NCBI RefSeq assembly: GCF_021272185.1
Contig: NZ_JAJSEC010000001.1
Span: 248,001-312,000 of the forward strand
DNA from: Roseivivax sp. GX 12232
GTDB lineage: Bacteria > Pseudomonadota > Alphaproteobacteria > Rhodobacterales > Rhodobacteraceae
Direction of reading: 5' to 3'
DNA length: 64,000 nt
The position numbers were made by a program, and so were the translations under genes. A model generated the notes under the pieces. It was not told the DNA's origin and ran no database searches. It was given only the letters and a program-made list of their open reading frames with translations. This document shows positions 46,386-57,241 of the stretch, one piece after another. The stretch's first letter is position 1, and each line of letters starts with the position of its first letter.

Positions 46386-47975
46386 ATGAACGTGCTGATC
46401 CGAAACCTGACCGCCGCGCTGACCGCGCTGGCGCTCGCCGGGGGGCCGGCCTGGGCCAAGACCCCCGACGACGTGCTGGTGGTGGCGCAGAACATCGATG
46501 ACATCGTCGCGCTCGATCCCGCCCAGGCCTATGAGTTCACCTCGAGCGAGATCGCCACCAATGTCTACGACCGGCTGGTGCAATACGACGCCGAGGACAC
46601 CACCAAGCTCGTCGGCGGCCTGGCCGAGAGCTGGGAGATGGACGAAGAGGCGCGCAGCATCTCCTTCACCCTGCGCGAGGGCGTGACCTTCCATTCCGGC
46701 AACCCCGTCAGCGCCGAGGACGTGAAGTTCTCCTTCGAGCGGGTCGTGACCCTGAACAAGAACCCCGCCTTCATCCTGACCCAGCTTGGCTGGACCCCCG
46801 AGAACATCTCGGAGATGGTCACCGGCGAGGGCCGCGAGGTCACGCTGCGCTACGACGGCGACTTCTCGCCTGCCTTCGTGATGAACGTGCTGGCCGCCCG
46901 GCCGGCCTCGATCGTCGACAGCGCGCTGGTGCGCGAACACGCGGTCGACGGCGACATGGGCAACGCCTGGCTGAACCAGAACTCCGCCGGCTCCGGGCCC
47001 TTCAAGCTCGAGACCTACCGTCCCTCGGAGCTGGTGCGCCTGACGGCCAATCCCGACTACTACAAGGAAGGGCCGAAGATCGGCTCGGTGATCATCCGCC
47101 ATGTCGCCGAGGCCGCGACGCAGCAGCTGCTCCTGGAGAACGGCGATGTGGACATCGCCCGCAACATGACCCCCGAACAGGTCGCCGCCCTGCCCGAGGA
47201 GGGCTTCGAGGTCGGGGAATATCCCCAGGCCGTGGTGCATTTCATCGCCTACAACCAGAAGACCGAGAGCCTGACCCACGAGGCGCTCTGGGAGGCCTCG
47301 CGCTACCTGATCGACTACGAGGGTCTGACCAGCACGCTGCTCGACGGGCAGATGGAGGTCCACCAGGCCTTCTGGCCCAAGGGCTTCCCCGGCGCGCTCG
47401 AGGAGACGCCCTTCAGCTACGACCCCGAGAAGGCCAAGGCGATCCTCGAGGAGGCCGGCGTCGAGCTGCCGATCACCGTGGAGCTCGACGTCTTCAACTT
47501 CGCGCCCTTCACCGACATGGCGCAGTCGATCCAGGCGAGCTTTGCCGAGGCCGGGATCAACTTCGAGATCGTGCCCGGCACCACCGCGGCGATCATCACC
47601 AAGTACCGCGCGCGCGAGCACGAGGCGGTGATGCTCTACTGGGGGCCGGACTTCAACGATCCGCATTCCAACGCCAAGGCCTTTGCCTATAACGCCGACA
47701 ATTCCGACGACGGCTATGCCTCCACCACCACTTGGCGCAACGCCTGGGCGGTGCCCGAGGAGATGAACAAGAAGACCATCGCGGCGCTGAACGAAAGCGA
47801 CCCCGAGGCGCGCGAGCAGATGTATGTCGAGCTGCAGCGCGAGGTGCAGGAAACCGCGCCCTTCATGATCATGTTCCAGGCGACCCTGCAGGTCGGCATG
47901 GCCGAGAAGGTCCAGGGCTACGTGCATGGCGCCAGCGCCGACCTGGTCTTCTACCGCCTGGTCGAGAAGGACTGA
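46386..47975 (+). CDS. Oligopeptide-type ABC transporter substrate-binding protein, DppA-like (system 1)
   Basis: 529 residues, family-5 binding protein with a Sec signal peptide (about 1-24, cleavage near AWA-K). Conserved blocks include LDPAQAYEFTSSEIATNVYD, LREGVTFHSGNPVSAEDVKF and GSGPFKLETYRPSE. It binds a peptide, opine, glycoside or similar solute; family 5 is broad. The ATG at 46386 has GAGGAGG seven bases upstream. It is transcribed away from its permease and ATPase genes and closed by its own strong terminator, which allows higher expression than the rest of the system. Confidence 0.9.
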   Translation: MNVLIRNLTAALTALALAGGPAWAKTPDDVLVVAQNIDDIVALDPAQAYEFTSSEIATNVYDRLVQYDAEDTTKLVGGLAESWEMDEEARSISFTLREGVTFHSGNPVSAEDVKFSFERVVTLNKNPAFILTQLGWTPENISEMVTGEGREVTLRYDGDFSPAFVMNVLAARPASIVDSALVREHAVDGDMGNAWLNQNSAGSGPFKLETYRPSELVRLTANPDYYKEGPKIGSVIIRHVAEAATQQLLLENGDVDIARNMTPEQVAALPEEGFEVGEYPQAVVHFIAYNQKTESLTHEALWEASRYLIDYEGLTSTLLDGQMEVHQAFWPKGFPGALEETPFSYDPEKAKAILEEAGVELPITVELDVFNFAPFTDMAQSIQASFAEAGINFEIVPGTTAAIITKYRAREHEAVMLYWGPDFNDPHSNAKAFAYNADNSDDGYASTTTWRNAWAVPEEMNKKTIAALNESDPEAREQMYVELQREVQETAPFMIMFQATLQVGMAEKVQGYVHGASADLVFYRLVEKD

Positions 47976-48005
47976 GCTCTCCCCCGCCGGGCGGCCCTCC
48001 ACGCC

Positions 48006-48055
48006 GCCCCGGGCCTCCGCCCCGGCGCCTCACGTGAGAGGCCCGGGGCTTTTTT
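48006..48055 (+). terminator. Rho-independent terminator of the DppA-like gene
   Basis: GCCCCGGGCCTC (48006-48017) pairs perfectly over 12 bp with GAGGCCCGGGGC (48038-48049), followed directly by TTTTTT (48050-48055). It lies 31 bases after the stop. Confidence 0.92.
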
Positions 48056-48186
48056 GTGGGGGGTGTCTAGGATGGGGCGCGAGGCCGTGACGGCTGCGCT
48101 GGTCGGACCTTCCCGCCGGCGCAACCGCCCATCCAAACGCCCCCCGCAGAAGCCGCCGCCACCACCCTCACAACACGCCCCACCAG

Positions 48187-48351
48187 AGGGCGCGCGCCGG
48201 ACCGGGGGCCGGCGCTGCTGCCCTCTGAGCGGGGCGCTTTATCCCAGCAAGGTCAGGACTAGGGCTGATCTAAGCGCTTCGCCCACAAAAGCGCCGGCCC
48301 AAGGGGCCGGTCCGGCGCGCGCCCGGCACCTTCGGTGCTATTCGGGCGCAA
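48187..48351 (+). repeat. Structured intergenic element, copy 4
   Basis: 165 bp with intact 18-bp arms, core GCGCTTTATCCC..CAAGGTCAGGACTAG, hairpin GCACC-TTC-GGTGC and trailing CGGGCGC. It begins 132 bases beyond the terminator of the DppA-like gene. Confidence 0.9.
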
Positions 48352-48496
48352 GAGGTGGCACGGTCGGCGAGAATGGGCGGAAGCTGGCCGGGCGTTTGCC
48401 CCTTGAGATCGGAAATTCCGCTGGGAAAGCGCAACGCTCGAGCTTTCGCCACACCTCTCAAGCAGACCTCTGCCCGGTCGAAACCCGTCACACCAG

Positions 48497-48661
48497 AGGG
48501 CGCGCGCCGGACCGGGGGTCGGCGCTGCCGACGGGAGAGCTTTGCGCTTTATCCCCGCAAGGTCAGGGCTAGCGATGAACTAGGCACGCCATCCAAAGGA
48601 GCGCCGGCCCATAGGGCCGGTCCGGCGCGCGCCCGGCACCTTCGGTGCTGTTCGGGCGCAA
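48497..48661 (+). repeat. Structured intergenic element, copy 5
   Basis: 165 bp with intact 18-bp arms, core GCGCTTTATCCC..CAAGGTCAGGGCTAG and hairpin GCACC-TTC-GGTGC. It is separated from copy 4 by 145 bases of unrelated sequence, so the pair is not a simple recent tandem duplication. Confidence 0.9.
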
Positions 48662-48712
48662 GGGACGTGGGTGGCTATGGGAAGCGCGCTGTCCAGACAG
48701 CCACTGCGTGAT

Positions 48713-48808
48713 CCAGTGTCAGGCCCCCGCTGCCCCTCCACTGTCAGGCCCCCGCTGCCCCCTCCAGTATCAGGCCCCACCGCCCTCCAATGTCAGGCCC
48801 TCGCCCCT
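48713..48808. repeat. Four-unit minisatellite of 22-26 bp units
   Basis: Units begin at 48713, 48738, 48764 and 48787 (25, 26, 23 and 22 bp) and share CCA-x-T-(G/A)-TCAGGCCC followed by a C-rich tail. The array ends five bases before the GST stop, at the 3' end of the leftward operon. Confidence 0.75.
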
Positions 48809-48813
48809 CACCC

Positions 48814-49485
48814 TCACGCAAAAATCTGCGGATACATGTGCCGCACCGCCTCGTCGTCCATCTCGGTGCGGAAGGGGAACTTCCCCGGCAGCGCCAGCGC
48901 CCGCTGGGCCGCCTCGCGGGCGTTCAGCCGCTCCATCAGCCGGGCGATGTTGGGGAACTCGGCCATAGCCTCCTCGCCCAGCATGAAGGGGATGCGCGGG
49001 GCCCAGCCCCAGACCGCCATGTCGAGGATCGTGTAATCCTCGCCCATCATGAAGGCCTTGCCCTCGAGCCGGGCCTCGATAATGCCCCAGTGCCGCCGCG
49101 CCTCGTAGCTGTAGCGCTTCTCGGCATAGGCGCTCTTCTCGGCGGCGAAATGGCGGAAATGCACGCATTGCCCCGAGTAGGGCCCGACGCCGCTGGCGAT
49201 GAAGAACAGCCAGGATAGCATCTCCCCGCGCCGGGCGGGATCGCCGAGGAAGCGCCCGGTCTTCTCGGCCAGGTGCAAGAGGATCGCGTTGCTGTCGAAG
49301 ACCGGCTGCCCCGCGTCGAGGATCGCCGGCACCTTGGCGTTTGGGTTGATCGCGCGGAAGGTCGCGCTGTGCTGCTCGCCGCGCTTGGTCTCGACCGGCA
49401 CGGGGCGGTAGTCGAGCCCGCTTTCCTCGAGGAAAAGCGCCACCTTCATGGGGTTCGGCGCGGCGTTGAAGAAGAACTCGATCAT
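48814..49485 (-). CDS. Glutathione S-transferase
   Basis: 223 residues. The N-terminal thioredoxin-fold half has NPMKVALFLEESGLDY, the cis-Pro block NAKVPAIL and the glutathione-contact DSNAILLHLAE. The C-terminal all-helical half has the capping DYTILDMAVWGW. Of the YfcG/YghU-like group, it could conjugate or reduce a reactive intermediate with glutathione in the cytoplasm. Last gene of the leftward operon of oligopeptide system 2. Confidence 0.88.
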   Translation of the reverse strand: MIEFFFNAAPNPMKVALFLEESGLDYRPVPVETKRGEQHSATFRAINPNAKVPAILDAGQPVFDSNAILLHLAEKTGRFLGDPARRGEMLSWLFFIASGVGPYSGQCVHFRHFAAEKSAYAEKRYSYEARRHWGIIEARLEGKAFMMGEDYTILDMAVWGWAPRIPFMLGEEAMAEFPNIARLMERLNAREAAQRALALPGKFPFRTEMDDEAVRHMYPQIFA

Positions 49486-49536
49486 TCGGGGAAATCCTTG
49501 CGGTCTTGAAGGGGAACAGGAGGCAGCTCTGCGTGC

Positions 49537-50292
49537 TCAGGCCAGCCCGGCCTCGACAGGCAGGCAGATGCCGGTGATGCCCGCGGCGAGCGGGCTCGAG
49601 AGAAAGGCCGCCGCATGGGCGACATCGGCCTCGGTGGCGAGGCGGCCCAGCGCGGTCTCGCCCGTGAGCGCGGCGAGCGCGCTCTCGAGGCTCGGCCCCC
49701 CGGCGGCGGCGCGGGCGGCGATCCGGCCCTCGAGCGCCTCGGTCAGGATCGGGCCCGGCGCCAGCGCGTTGACCCGGACGCCCTCGCGCCCGAGATCGAG
49801 CGCGGCGGCCCGCGCCAGCCCCAGGACCGCGTGTTTCGTCGCGGTGTAGAGCGCCTGGTCGGGATGCGCCCGGTAGCCGTTGATCGAGGCCATGAGCAGG
49901 GCCGAGCCCTGCTCCGCCCGCGCCAGATGCGGGGCGGCGCACTTCAGGCACAGCGCCACGCCCCGGACGTTCAGCCCGAAGACCGCGTCCCATTCCCCGA
50001 GGTCCAGCGCCGCGATCCGCCGCCAGGGCGGCACGCGCCCGGCATTGGCGACCAGGATGTCGAGCCCGCCGAACCCGTCGAGCACGCGCGTCAGCGCCGC
50101 CTCGGCGCCGGGGTCGGTCAGGTCGAGCGGATGGGCGCCCCAGCCCTCGGGCAGCGCGGCGGCGGCCAGCGTGTCGGGCAGGTCCAGGACCTCGATCCGG
50201 GCGCCCGCCGTGGCCAGCGCCGCGCCGATCGCCCGGCCAAGCCCGCGCCCGCCGCCGGTGATCAGCGCCCGCTTCCCGCTGAGATCGATCAT
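49537..50292 (-). CDS. Short-chain dehydrogenase/reductase
   Basis: 251 residues, classical SDR. Cofactor motif TGGGRGLG, NAG segment (LVANAGRVPP) and catalytic Ser-Tyr-Lys in LMASINGYRAHPDQ...YTATKHAV. Asp at the end of strand 2 (EVLDLPD) suggests NAD(H). The C-terminus IPVEAGL-like ending (ICLPVEAGLA) replaces the usual VDGG. It lies between the M24 and GST genes in one transcript. The substrate is unknown. Confidence 0.88.
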   Translation of the reverse strand: MIDLSGKRALITGGGRGLGRAIGAALATAGARIEVLDLPDTLAAAALPEGWGAHPLDLTDPGAEAALTRVLDGFGGLDILVANAGRVPPWRRIAALDLGEWDAVFGLNVRGVALCLKCAAPHLARAEQGSALLMASINGYRAHPDQALYTATKHAVLGLARAAALDLGREGVRVNALAPGPILTEALEGRIAARAAAGGPSLESALAALTGETALGRLATEADVAHAAAFLSSPLAAGITGICLPVEAGLA

Positions 50293-50359
50293 GAGCCCCG
50301 CTCCTTTGTCCCTGCCCCGGAGGGCAGGCCGCGGCCCGCCCCCCGGGGGATGTTTAGCC

Positions 50360-51483
50360 TCACTCGATGACGATCAGCTCCTGGAAGCCCGTGGTCAGCG
50401 CCTCGCCGCCGCCGGGGCGGGCGACCACGCAGTCCTCGACCCGGGCCGAGACGCCGACCTCCTGGAAGATCGAAGGTTCGATGGTGAAGATCATGCCCTC
50501 TTCCACCGGGGTGGCGTCGCCATGGGTCAGGAAGGGCGGCTCGTGCACGTCCCAGCCGATGCCATGGCCCAGCCGGTGGCGGAACTTGTCGCCGTAGCCC
50601 GCATCGACCAGCACGTCGCGCGCGGCCTTGTCGACCGCCTCGCAGGTGGTCGCCCCGGCCTTCAGCGCCGCGATGCCGGCGCGCTGGCTTTCCATGATCA
50701 GCCGGTGCACCAGGACCTGCTCCTCGCTCGGCGCGCCGATCGAGACGGTGCGCCCGAAATCGTAGCACATCCCGTCGAGCACCGCGCCGAAGTCGAAGAG
50801 CACCGAGACCGGCGGCGTCAGCTTGCGCGGCCAGGTGGCGAGCTTGTCGCCGAAGTTCAGCGGGTGGTTCGGCCCGGAGTTGTAGAGCCCGGTGGTGAAG
50901 GACGGACCGAGCGAGCCGTGTTTCTTCATCTGGTAGTCGATCTCGGCGGCGACCTCGAGCTCGGTCATGCCGATCTTCATCTGCTTGACCGTCGCGTCAA
51001 AGGCCGCCTCGGTGATCCGCCCGGCCTCGCGCAGCTTCTCGATCTCGTCGGCGTCCTTGATCACCCGCATCGGGCGCAGCAGCGCGGTGCCCGAGGCGAA
51101 GCGCACGCCCGGCACCAGCTTCTGCAGCTCGATCAGGCTTTCGGCCTCGGCGTCGTCGCTGACCGCGATCACCGCGCCCTCGCCGATGCCCAGGTCCTTG
51201 AGGATGCCCGAGACCATCTTCACCGGGTCGTCCCAGTCGCCCAGCACCCGGACGTCCATGCCCTCGGTGCCGCCGGCGGCGCCGAACTCGGCGGTCATGC
51301 GCGGCAGGGTCAGGATCGGCTCGCGGCCCGGCGCCAGCCAGCAGCCCTCGAGCCACATGCCGGGGTGCAGGTTGCGCCCGTAGTTGGGGATGTCGCGGTG
51401 AATGCCGGTCAGGTAGTCCAGGTCGGTCCCCATGGGGAAAAAGACCAGATCGGCCTTGCCGTCGATCGAGTTGCGGAAACGGC

Positions 51484-51508
<25 letters not shown>
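50360..51508 (-). CDS. M24 (Xaa-Pro dipeptidase/creatinase-like) metallohydrolase
   Basis: 382 residues: N-terminal creatinase domain (about 1-150) and a pita-bread catalytic domain. Metal ligands expected for M24 peptidases are visible: two Asp in LFDFGAVLDGMCYDFGRT, His in HRLGHGIGWDVHE, Glu in IFTIEPSIF and Glu in ARVEDCVV. It may cleave a Pro-containing peptide or a creatine-like C-N bond; co-transcription with an oligopeptide-type importer favours a peptide or peptide-like substrate. Its start overlaps the DppF-like gene by 25 bases. Confidence 0.88.
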
Positions 51509-52604
<1,096 letters not shown>

Positions 52605-52608
<4 letters not shown>

Positions 52609-53579
52609 GCGGCACCTCCCGTCAGCGGGTAGAGGCAGCGGGCCATGCGGCCCTCTCCTGCGGGGGTCATGGCGGGCATCGCCTCGCAGGCGGCCTGCGC
52701 GCGTGGGCAGCGCGGGGCGAAGGCGCAGCCGGGCGGCAGATCGGTCAGCGCCGGCATCCGCCCGGGGATCTGCGCCAGCCGCGCCTGCCGCCGCCCCGGC
52801 GTCGGCACCGAGGCGATCAGCCCCTGGGTATAGGGATGCGCGGGATCATCGAGCAGGTCGTCCACCGCGCCGATCTCGACGATGCGGCCGGCGTACATGA
52901 CCGCGATCCGGTCGGCGAGCCCGGCCACCACCGACAAATCGTGGCTGATCCAGATCAGCGCTGTCCCCCGCTCGCGGCAGAGCCGCTGCACCAGCGCCAG
53001 GATCTGCCCCTGGATCGTCACGTCGAGCGCCGTCGTCGGCTCGTCGGCGATCACCAGGTCGGGCGCGTGCAGGAGCGCGATGGCAATCGCCACCCGCTGC
53101 CGCATCCCGCCCGACAGCTGGTGCGGATAGGCCTTGAGCCGCGCCTCGGGCGAGGGAATGCCCACCTGGTCGAGCGCCGCGATGGCCCGGGCGCGGACCT
53201 CGGCCCGGCCGAGCCGCTCATGCGCCAGAAGCGCGTCGCGGATCTGGGTGCCGATGCGCAGCACCGGGTTCAGCGTCATCATCGGGTCCTGGAAGATCAT
53301 CGCCACCTTGGCGCCGCGCACCCGCCGCATCGCCTCGGGGCCGAGGCGCAGCAGGTCCTGCCCGTGCAGCAGCACCTCGCCGCCGGTGACCCGCCCCGGC
53401 GCGGCGATCAGCCGGGTGATCGAGAAGCCGGTCAGCGACTTGCCGGAGCCGCTTTCGCCCACGAGCCCCAGGATCTCGCCCCGGCCGAGCGAGAAGGAGA
53501 CGTCGCGCAGGGCCGGGATCTCTCCGGCGGCGGTGAAGAAGCCGGTGTTCAGCGCTTTCAGGTCCAGAACCGGTGCCAT
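52605..53579 (-). CDS. Oligopeptide-type ABC transporter ATPase, DppD-like (system 2)
   Basis: 324 residues. Walker [11 protein letters not shown]-loop [12 protein letters not shown], signature [14 protein letters not shown], Walker [13 protein letters not shown] and H-loop [10 protein letters not shown], followed by [13 protein letters not shown] and a cysteine-rich tail ([15 protein letters not shown]) that in relatives binds an iron-sulfur cluster. It forms the ATPase heterodimer with the DppF-like protein, which it overlaps by ATGA. The start at 53579 is the first Met of the family homology. Confidence 0.9.
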
Positions 53580-53586
53580 GGCCCCC

Positions 53587-54477
53587 TCAGAGTTTCGGAT
53601 TGAGCACATCGCGCAGCCGGTCGCCCAGGACGTTGGCGCTGATGATGATGGCCAGAAGCACCAGCCCCGGCAGGACCGAGATCCAGTAGCGGCCGGATTG
53701 CAGGTAGTCGAAGCCATTGGCGATCAGGAGGCCCAGCGAGGGCCGCGTCGGCGGCAATCCGAGCCCCAGGAAGGACAGCGTCGCCTCGAGCGAGATCGCC
53801 ATGGCCATCTGCATGGTGCCCACGACCAGCATGGTCGGCAGGCAGTTGGGCAGGATGTGCCCGAAAAGGATGCGCAGCCCCCCGAGCCTGAGCCCCCGCG
53901 CCGCGTCGACATATTCCCGCGCGCTTTCGACCAGCGCCACGCCGCGCACCGTCCGGGCGAAATAGGCCCATTGCACGACCACCAGCGCGAAGATGATCTT
54001 GTCGACCCCGCGCCCCAGGATCACCAGGAGGATCAGCGCCACGAGGATGGTCGGGAAGCTGAGCTGCAGATCGACGATGCGCATCAGGAGCGTGTCGACC
54101 CAGCCCCTGCGGTAGGCGGCGGTGAGCCCGACGAGCGTGCCGAAGGCCAGCGCCAGCAGACCCGACAAGAGCCCCACGATCAGCGAGATGCGGATGCCGT
54201 AGAGCATCGCCGAGAGCATGTCGCGCCCCTGCCCGTCGGTGCCGAGCCAATAGGTCATGCCGGTGAAGCTTTCCGAGCCGGGCGGCATCAGGCTGTCGAG
54301 GATGTCGACCTGGGTCAGGTCATAGGGGTTCTGCGGGGCGAAAAGCGGCGCCCCGAAGCCCAGGAGGCAGAAGCCCAGGAAGACCGCCAGCGCGAGGGCC
54401 GCGCCGGGATCGGCGAGGAAGCGCGCCGCGAGGTCGCGGGCCGAGCCCGCGGGCGCCATGGGACGGGCGCCGCTCAT
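53587..54477 (-). CDS. Oligopeptide-type ABC transporter permease, DppC-like (system 2)
   Basis: 296 residues. An N-terminal span (LALAVFLGFCLLGFGAPLFA) is followed by the conserved periplasmic LGTDGQGRDMLSAMLYG and the ATPase-contact loop VESAREYVDAARGL. Six spans are predicted. It pairs with the DppB-like permease, whose stop it overlaps (ATGA). It is followed after seven bases by the DppD-like start. Confidence 0.9.
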   Translation of the reverse strand: MSGARPMAPAGSARDLAARFLADPGAALALAVFLGFCLLGFGAPLFAPQNPYDLTQVDILDSLMPPGSESFTGMTYWLGTDGQGRDMLSAMLYGIRISLIVGLLSGLLALAFGTLVGLTAAYRRGWVDTLLMRIVDLQLSFPTILVALILLVILGRGVDKIIFALVVVQWAYFARTVRGVALVESAREYVDAARGLRLGGLRILFGHILPNCLPTMLVVGTMQMAMAISLEATLSFLGLGLPPTRPSLGLLIANGFDYLQSGRYWISVLPGLVLLAIIISANVLGDRLRDVLNPKL

Positions 54478-55451
54478 CGCTCCTGCCCTCCGAAGCGGAT
54501 GCGCGGGTCGAGCACGGAATAGAGGATGTCGACCAAGAGGTTCAGGATCACGAACATGAAGACGACGAAGATCAGGTAGGCGACGATCAGCGGCCGGTCG
54601 AGCACCGCGATGGCGTCGATCAGCATCTTGCCGACGCCGGGCCAGCTGAAGATCGACTCGACCACCACCGCGAAGGCGATGACGCCACCGAACTCCATGC
54701 CCAGCACGGTGACGATGGGAATGAGGATGTTCTTCAGCAAATGCACCCCGAGGATGCGGCTTTCACGGATGCCGCTGGCGCGGGCGAACTTGATGTAATC
54801 CGAAAACAGCACCTCGCGCATGCCCGCCCGGGCGAGCCGGATCACCATGGCCATCATGATCAGCGACAGGGTCAGCGCCGGCATGACCAGGTGGTGCAGC
54901 CCGTCGAGCGTCAGGAAGCTGAGCTCCAGCCCGCCGAGGTCCACCGTCTCGCCGCGCCCGACCGAGGGCATCCAGCCCAGCTGCACCGAGAAGACCAGGA
55001 TCATGATCAGCCCGATCCAGAAGACCGGCAGCGAGAAGGCCACCATGGAGAAGGCCATGATGAGCTTGGCGCCCCAGCCCTCGGGGCGGAGCCCGGCGTA
55101 GATGCCCAAGGGCAGCCCCGCGCCGAGCGCCAGCACCAGCGCCGCGAAGGCCAGCTCCAGCGTCGCCGGCAGCCGCTCGAAGATCAGCGCCAGCGCCGGG
55201 ATGCCATGGGTGAAGCTCTTCCCGAGGTCGCCCTGCAGGAGGTTGCCGAGGAAGGTCAGATATTGCTGCCAGATCGGCCGGTCGAGGCCCAGGTCCTCGA
55301 TGATGGCGGTCAGGCAGGCCTGGTCGCATTCGGACGAGGCGAAGATATAGACCGGGTTGCCGATCACGTTCACGCCGAAGAACACCAGAAGGGTCATCAC
55401 GAGCAGGACCAGAAGGGCCTGCAACGCGCGCCTGATGATGAACTCCGCCAT
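54474..55451 (-). CDS. Oligopeptide-type ABC transporter permease, DppB-like (system 2)
   Basis: 325 residues with six spans. The periplasmic loop contains a Cys pair (FASSECDQACLTAIIEDLGL) not seen in system 1 and possibly disulfide-linked. Conserved blocks are LDRPIWQQYLTFLGN, RLARAGMREVLFSDYIKFAR and ESIFSWPGVGKMLIDAI. It forms the channel with the DppC-like protein. The start lies 27 bases after the binding-protein stop. Confidence 0.9.
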   Translation of the reverse strand: MAEFIIRRALQALLVLLVMTLLVFFGVNVIGNPVYIFASSECDQACLTAIIEDLGLDRPIWQQYLTFLGNLLQGDLGKSFTHGIPALALIFERLPATLELAFAALVLALGAGLPLGIYAGLRPEGWGAKLIMAFSMVAFSLPVFWIGLIMILVFSVQLGWMPSVGRGETVDLGGLELSFLTLDGLHHLVMPALTLSLIMMAMVIRLARAGMREVLFSDYIKFARASGIRESRILGVHLLKNILIPIVTVLGMEFGGVIAFAVVVESIFSWPGVGKMLIDAIAVLDRPLIVAYLIFVVFMFVILNLLVDILYSVLDPRIRFGGQER

Positions 55452-55478
55452 GCTCTTCGCCTCGTCCTTTGGTTTCGA

Positions 55479-57086
55479 TCAGTCGACGCGGCTGATCTCG
55501 GTGGCCAGCGTGCGCTCGTTGGTGCGCGGCTGGTGCTCGAGGCCCGCGCGCATCGCCCAGTTGTTCACCTGGAAGTGCAGCGGGATGTAGGCGTAGTCGG
55601 CCATGCCGATGCGGATCGCCTCCTGCAGGATGCCGCGCCGGGTGTCGGGGTCGATGGTGCGCTTGGCCAGGACCGAGCGGGCGTCGATCTCGGGGTTGGA
55701 ATAGCGCCCGAAGTTGCCGTTCCCGCCGCCGGTCGCGGCGTTGTAGGTCTCGAGCGTGCCGGAGACCGTATAGGTCGCCTCGCCCGCCACGGTGCCCCAG
55801 CCGGTCATCGACATGGAGAACTCGGGCACGTCGAAGCCCGGCATCGACAGCTCGTCCCCGCGGATCAGCCGCGAGAAGAAGATGTTGCGCGGCATGGCGT
55901 CGACCTCGGTGGTGATGCCCACGCGGCTCCACATCTGCGCCACCGCCTCAAGAATGCGGGCGTCGTTGATGTAGCGGTCGTTCGGACCGTGCAGCGTGAT
56001 GCGGAAGCCCTCGCCGTAGCCGGCCTCCTCGAGCAGCGCCTGCGCCGCCTCGGGGTCATAGGGATCGGCCTCGAGCTCCTCGACGTAGCCGAAGAAGCCC
56101 GGCGGCACGATGTTCTTGGCCGGCAGGGAGGCGCCGCCCATGATCCGGTCGCGGATGGCCTCGCGGTTGACCGCCAGGCTCAGCGCCTTGCGCACGCGCC
56201 AGTCGCGCAGCGGGTTCGGCACCATGACCTCGCCGTCATTGTCGGTGATGAAGGGCTCGACGTGCTTGTAGCCCGGCATCAGGTAGATCAGCCGGTCCGA
56301 GGGGATCGTCGAGACGGTGAAATCGGGATCCTCGCGGAGCTGCGGCAGGTCCACCGTGGGCGGGTAGTCGATGATGTCGACGTCGCCGTTCAGGAGCGCC
56401 GCGAGCCGCGAGGCGTCCTGGGTCACAGGGCGGAAGACGACCTGGTCCCAGGCAACCTCGCCGCCCCACCAGCCGGGGTTCTTCTTAACCGTGACTCGGC
56501 TGCCGGGGCTGTATTCCTCGAAGAGGAAGGGCCCGGTGCCGATGGCCGCCTGGCCGGAGTTGAAATCCACAGATTCCGTGACGCCGCGGGCCGCGTGCTC
56601 GGCCACGATGGGCAGCATGGCGAGGTCCTCGGCGACGGTCGGATAAGGCCCGTCGGTGGTGATATGGATGGTGTAATCATCGATCTTCTCCCAGGACTTC
56701 GAACCCTTGTCGAGCTGGAAGGCCGGCGAGGCGGGCGCGCCGGAGATGCCGCCCTTCAGCCGGTCGAAGGTGAAGATCACGTCGTCGGCGGTGAAGCTTT
56801 CGCCGTCGTGCCAGCGCACGCCCTCGCGCAGCTTGAACTCCCAGGTGGTCTCGTCGAGCGGCTCCCAGGAGACCGCGAGCCCGGGCACCGGCTGCGAGGC
56901 GCTGTCGAGCGCCACGAGCTTCTCGAAGATATGCTCCTGCACCTGCAGGTCGGCGGACAGCTGGGTCCAATGCGGATCGAGGGAACTGGCCTCGGACCGC
57001 ACCCCGATGGTCAGAACGTCTTGCGCTGACAGCGGCGCAGCCGCCAGCAGCGCGGCGCACAGCGCGCCGGGCATCCATGGACGCAT
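55479..57086 (-). CDS. Oligopeptide-type ABC transporter substrate-binding protein, DppA-like (system 2)
   Basis: 535 residues, family-5 binding protein with a Sec signal peptide (about 1-22, cleavage near LSA-Q). Conserved blocks include EASSLDPHWTQLSADLQVQ, LREGVRWHDGESFTADDVIF and GTGPFLFEEYSPGS. The ATG at 57086 has AAGGAG seven bases upstream; the longer frame to 57119 lacks a site. First gene of system 2, in order A-B-C-D-F-M24-SDR-GST, unlike system 1 where A is divergent. A shared-motif site lies 137 bases upstream. Confidence 0.9.
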   Translation of the reverse strand: MRPWMPGALCAALLAAAPLSAQDVLTIGVRSEASSLDPHWTQLSADLQVQEHIFEKLVALDSASQPVPGLAVSWEPLDETTWEFKLREGVRWHDGESFTADDVIFTFDRLKGGISGAPASPAFQLDKGSKSWEKIDDYTIHITTDGPYPTVAEDLAMLPIVAEHAARGVTESVDFNSGQAAIGTGPFLFEEYSPGSRVTVKKNPGWWGGEVAWDQVVFRPVTQDASRLAALLNGDVDIIDYPPTVDLPQLREDPDFTVSTIPSDRLIYLMPGYKHVEPFITDNDGEVMVPNPLRDWRVRKALSLAVNREAIRDRIMGGASLPAKNIVPPGFFGYVEELEADPYDPEAAQALLEEAGYGEGFRITLHGPNDRYINDARILEAVAQMWSRVGITTEVDAMPRNIFFSRLIRGDELSMPGFDVPEFSMSMTGWGTVAGEATYTVSGTLETYNAATGGGNGNFGRYSNPEIDARSVLAKRTIDPDTRRGILQEAIRIGMADYAYIPLHFQVNNWAMRAGLEHQPRTNERTLATEISRVD

Positions 57087-57223
57087 GGAAGGTCTCCTTG
57101 TTGGACAATGGCGGCGCACGGAGGGTGCGGCGCGTCTGATTTCGCGGGGCGGTTCAGCCCGCCCTCTCTCAGTAAAACTTTTTTAATGGACCTCTCAGAT
57201 TCGGTCCAGAGATTTTTACTATA

Positions 57224-57237
57224 CGAACTTATGTGCG
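57224..57237. promoter_or_regulatory. Shared operator-like motif, site 6
   Basis: CGAACT-TA-TGTGCG, preceded by CTATA, lies four bases beyond the aldehyde dehydrogenase stop in an AT-rich stretch upstream of the DppA-like gene of system 2. The outer half-sites are degraded. Confidence 0.6.
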
Positions 57238-57241
57238 AAAA

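Larger units (their letters stand above)
47976..48813. other. Intergenic region between convergent DppA-like and GST genes
   Basis: No credible gene. From left to right it holds the terminator (48006-48055), element copies 4 and 5 and a four-unit minisatellite (48713-48808). The short ORFs that cross it are made of repeat sequence. Confidence 0.65.
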
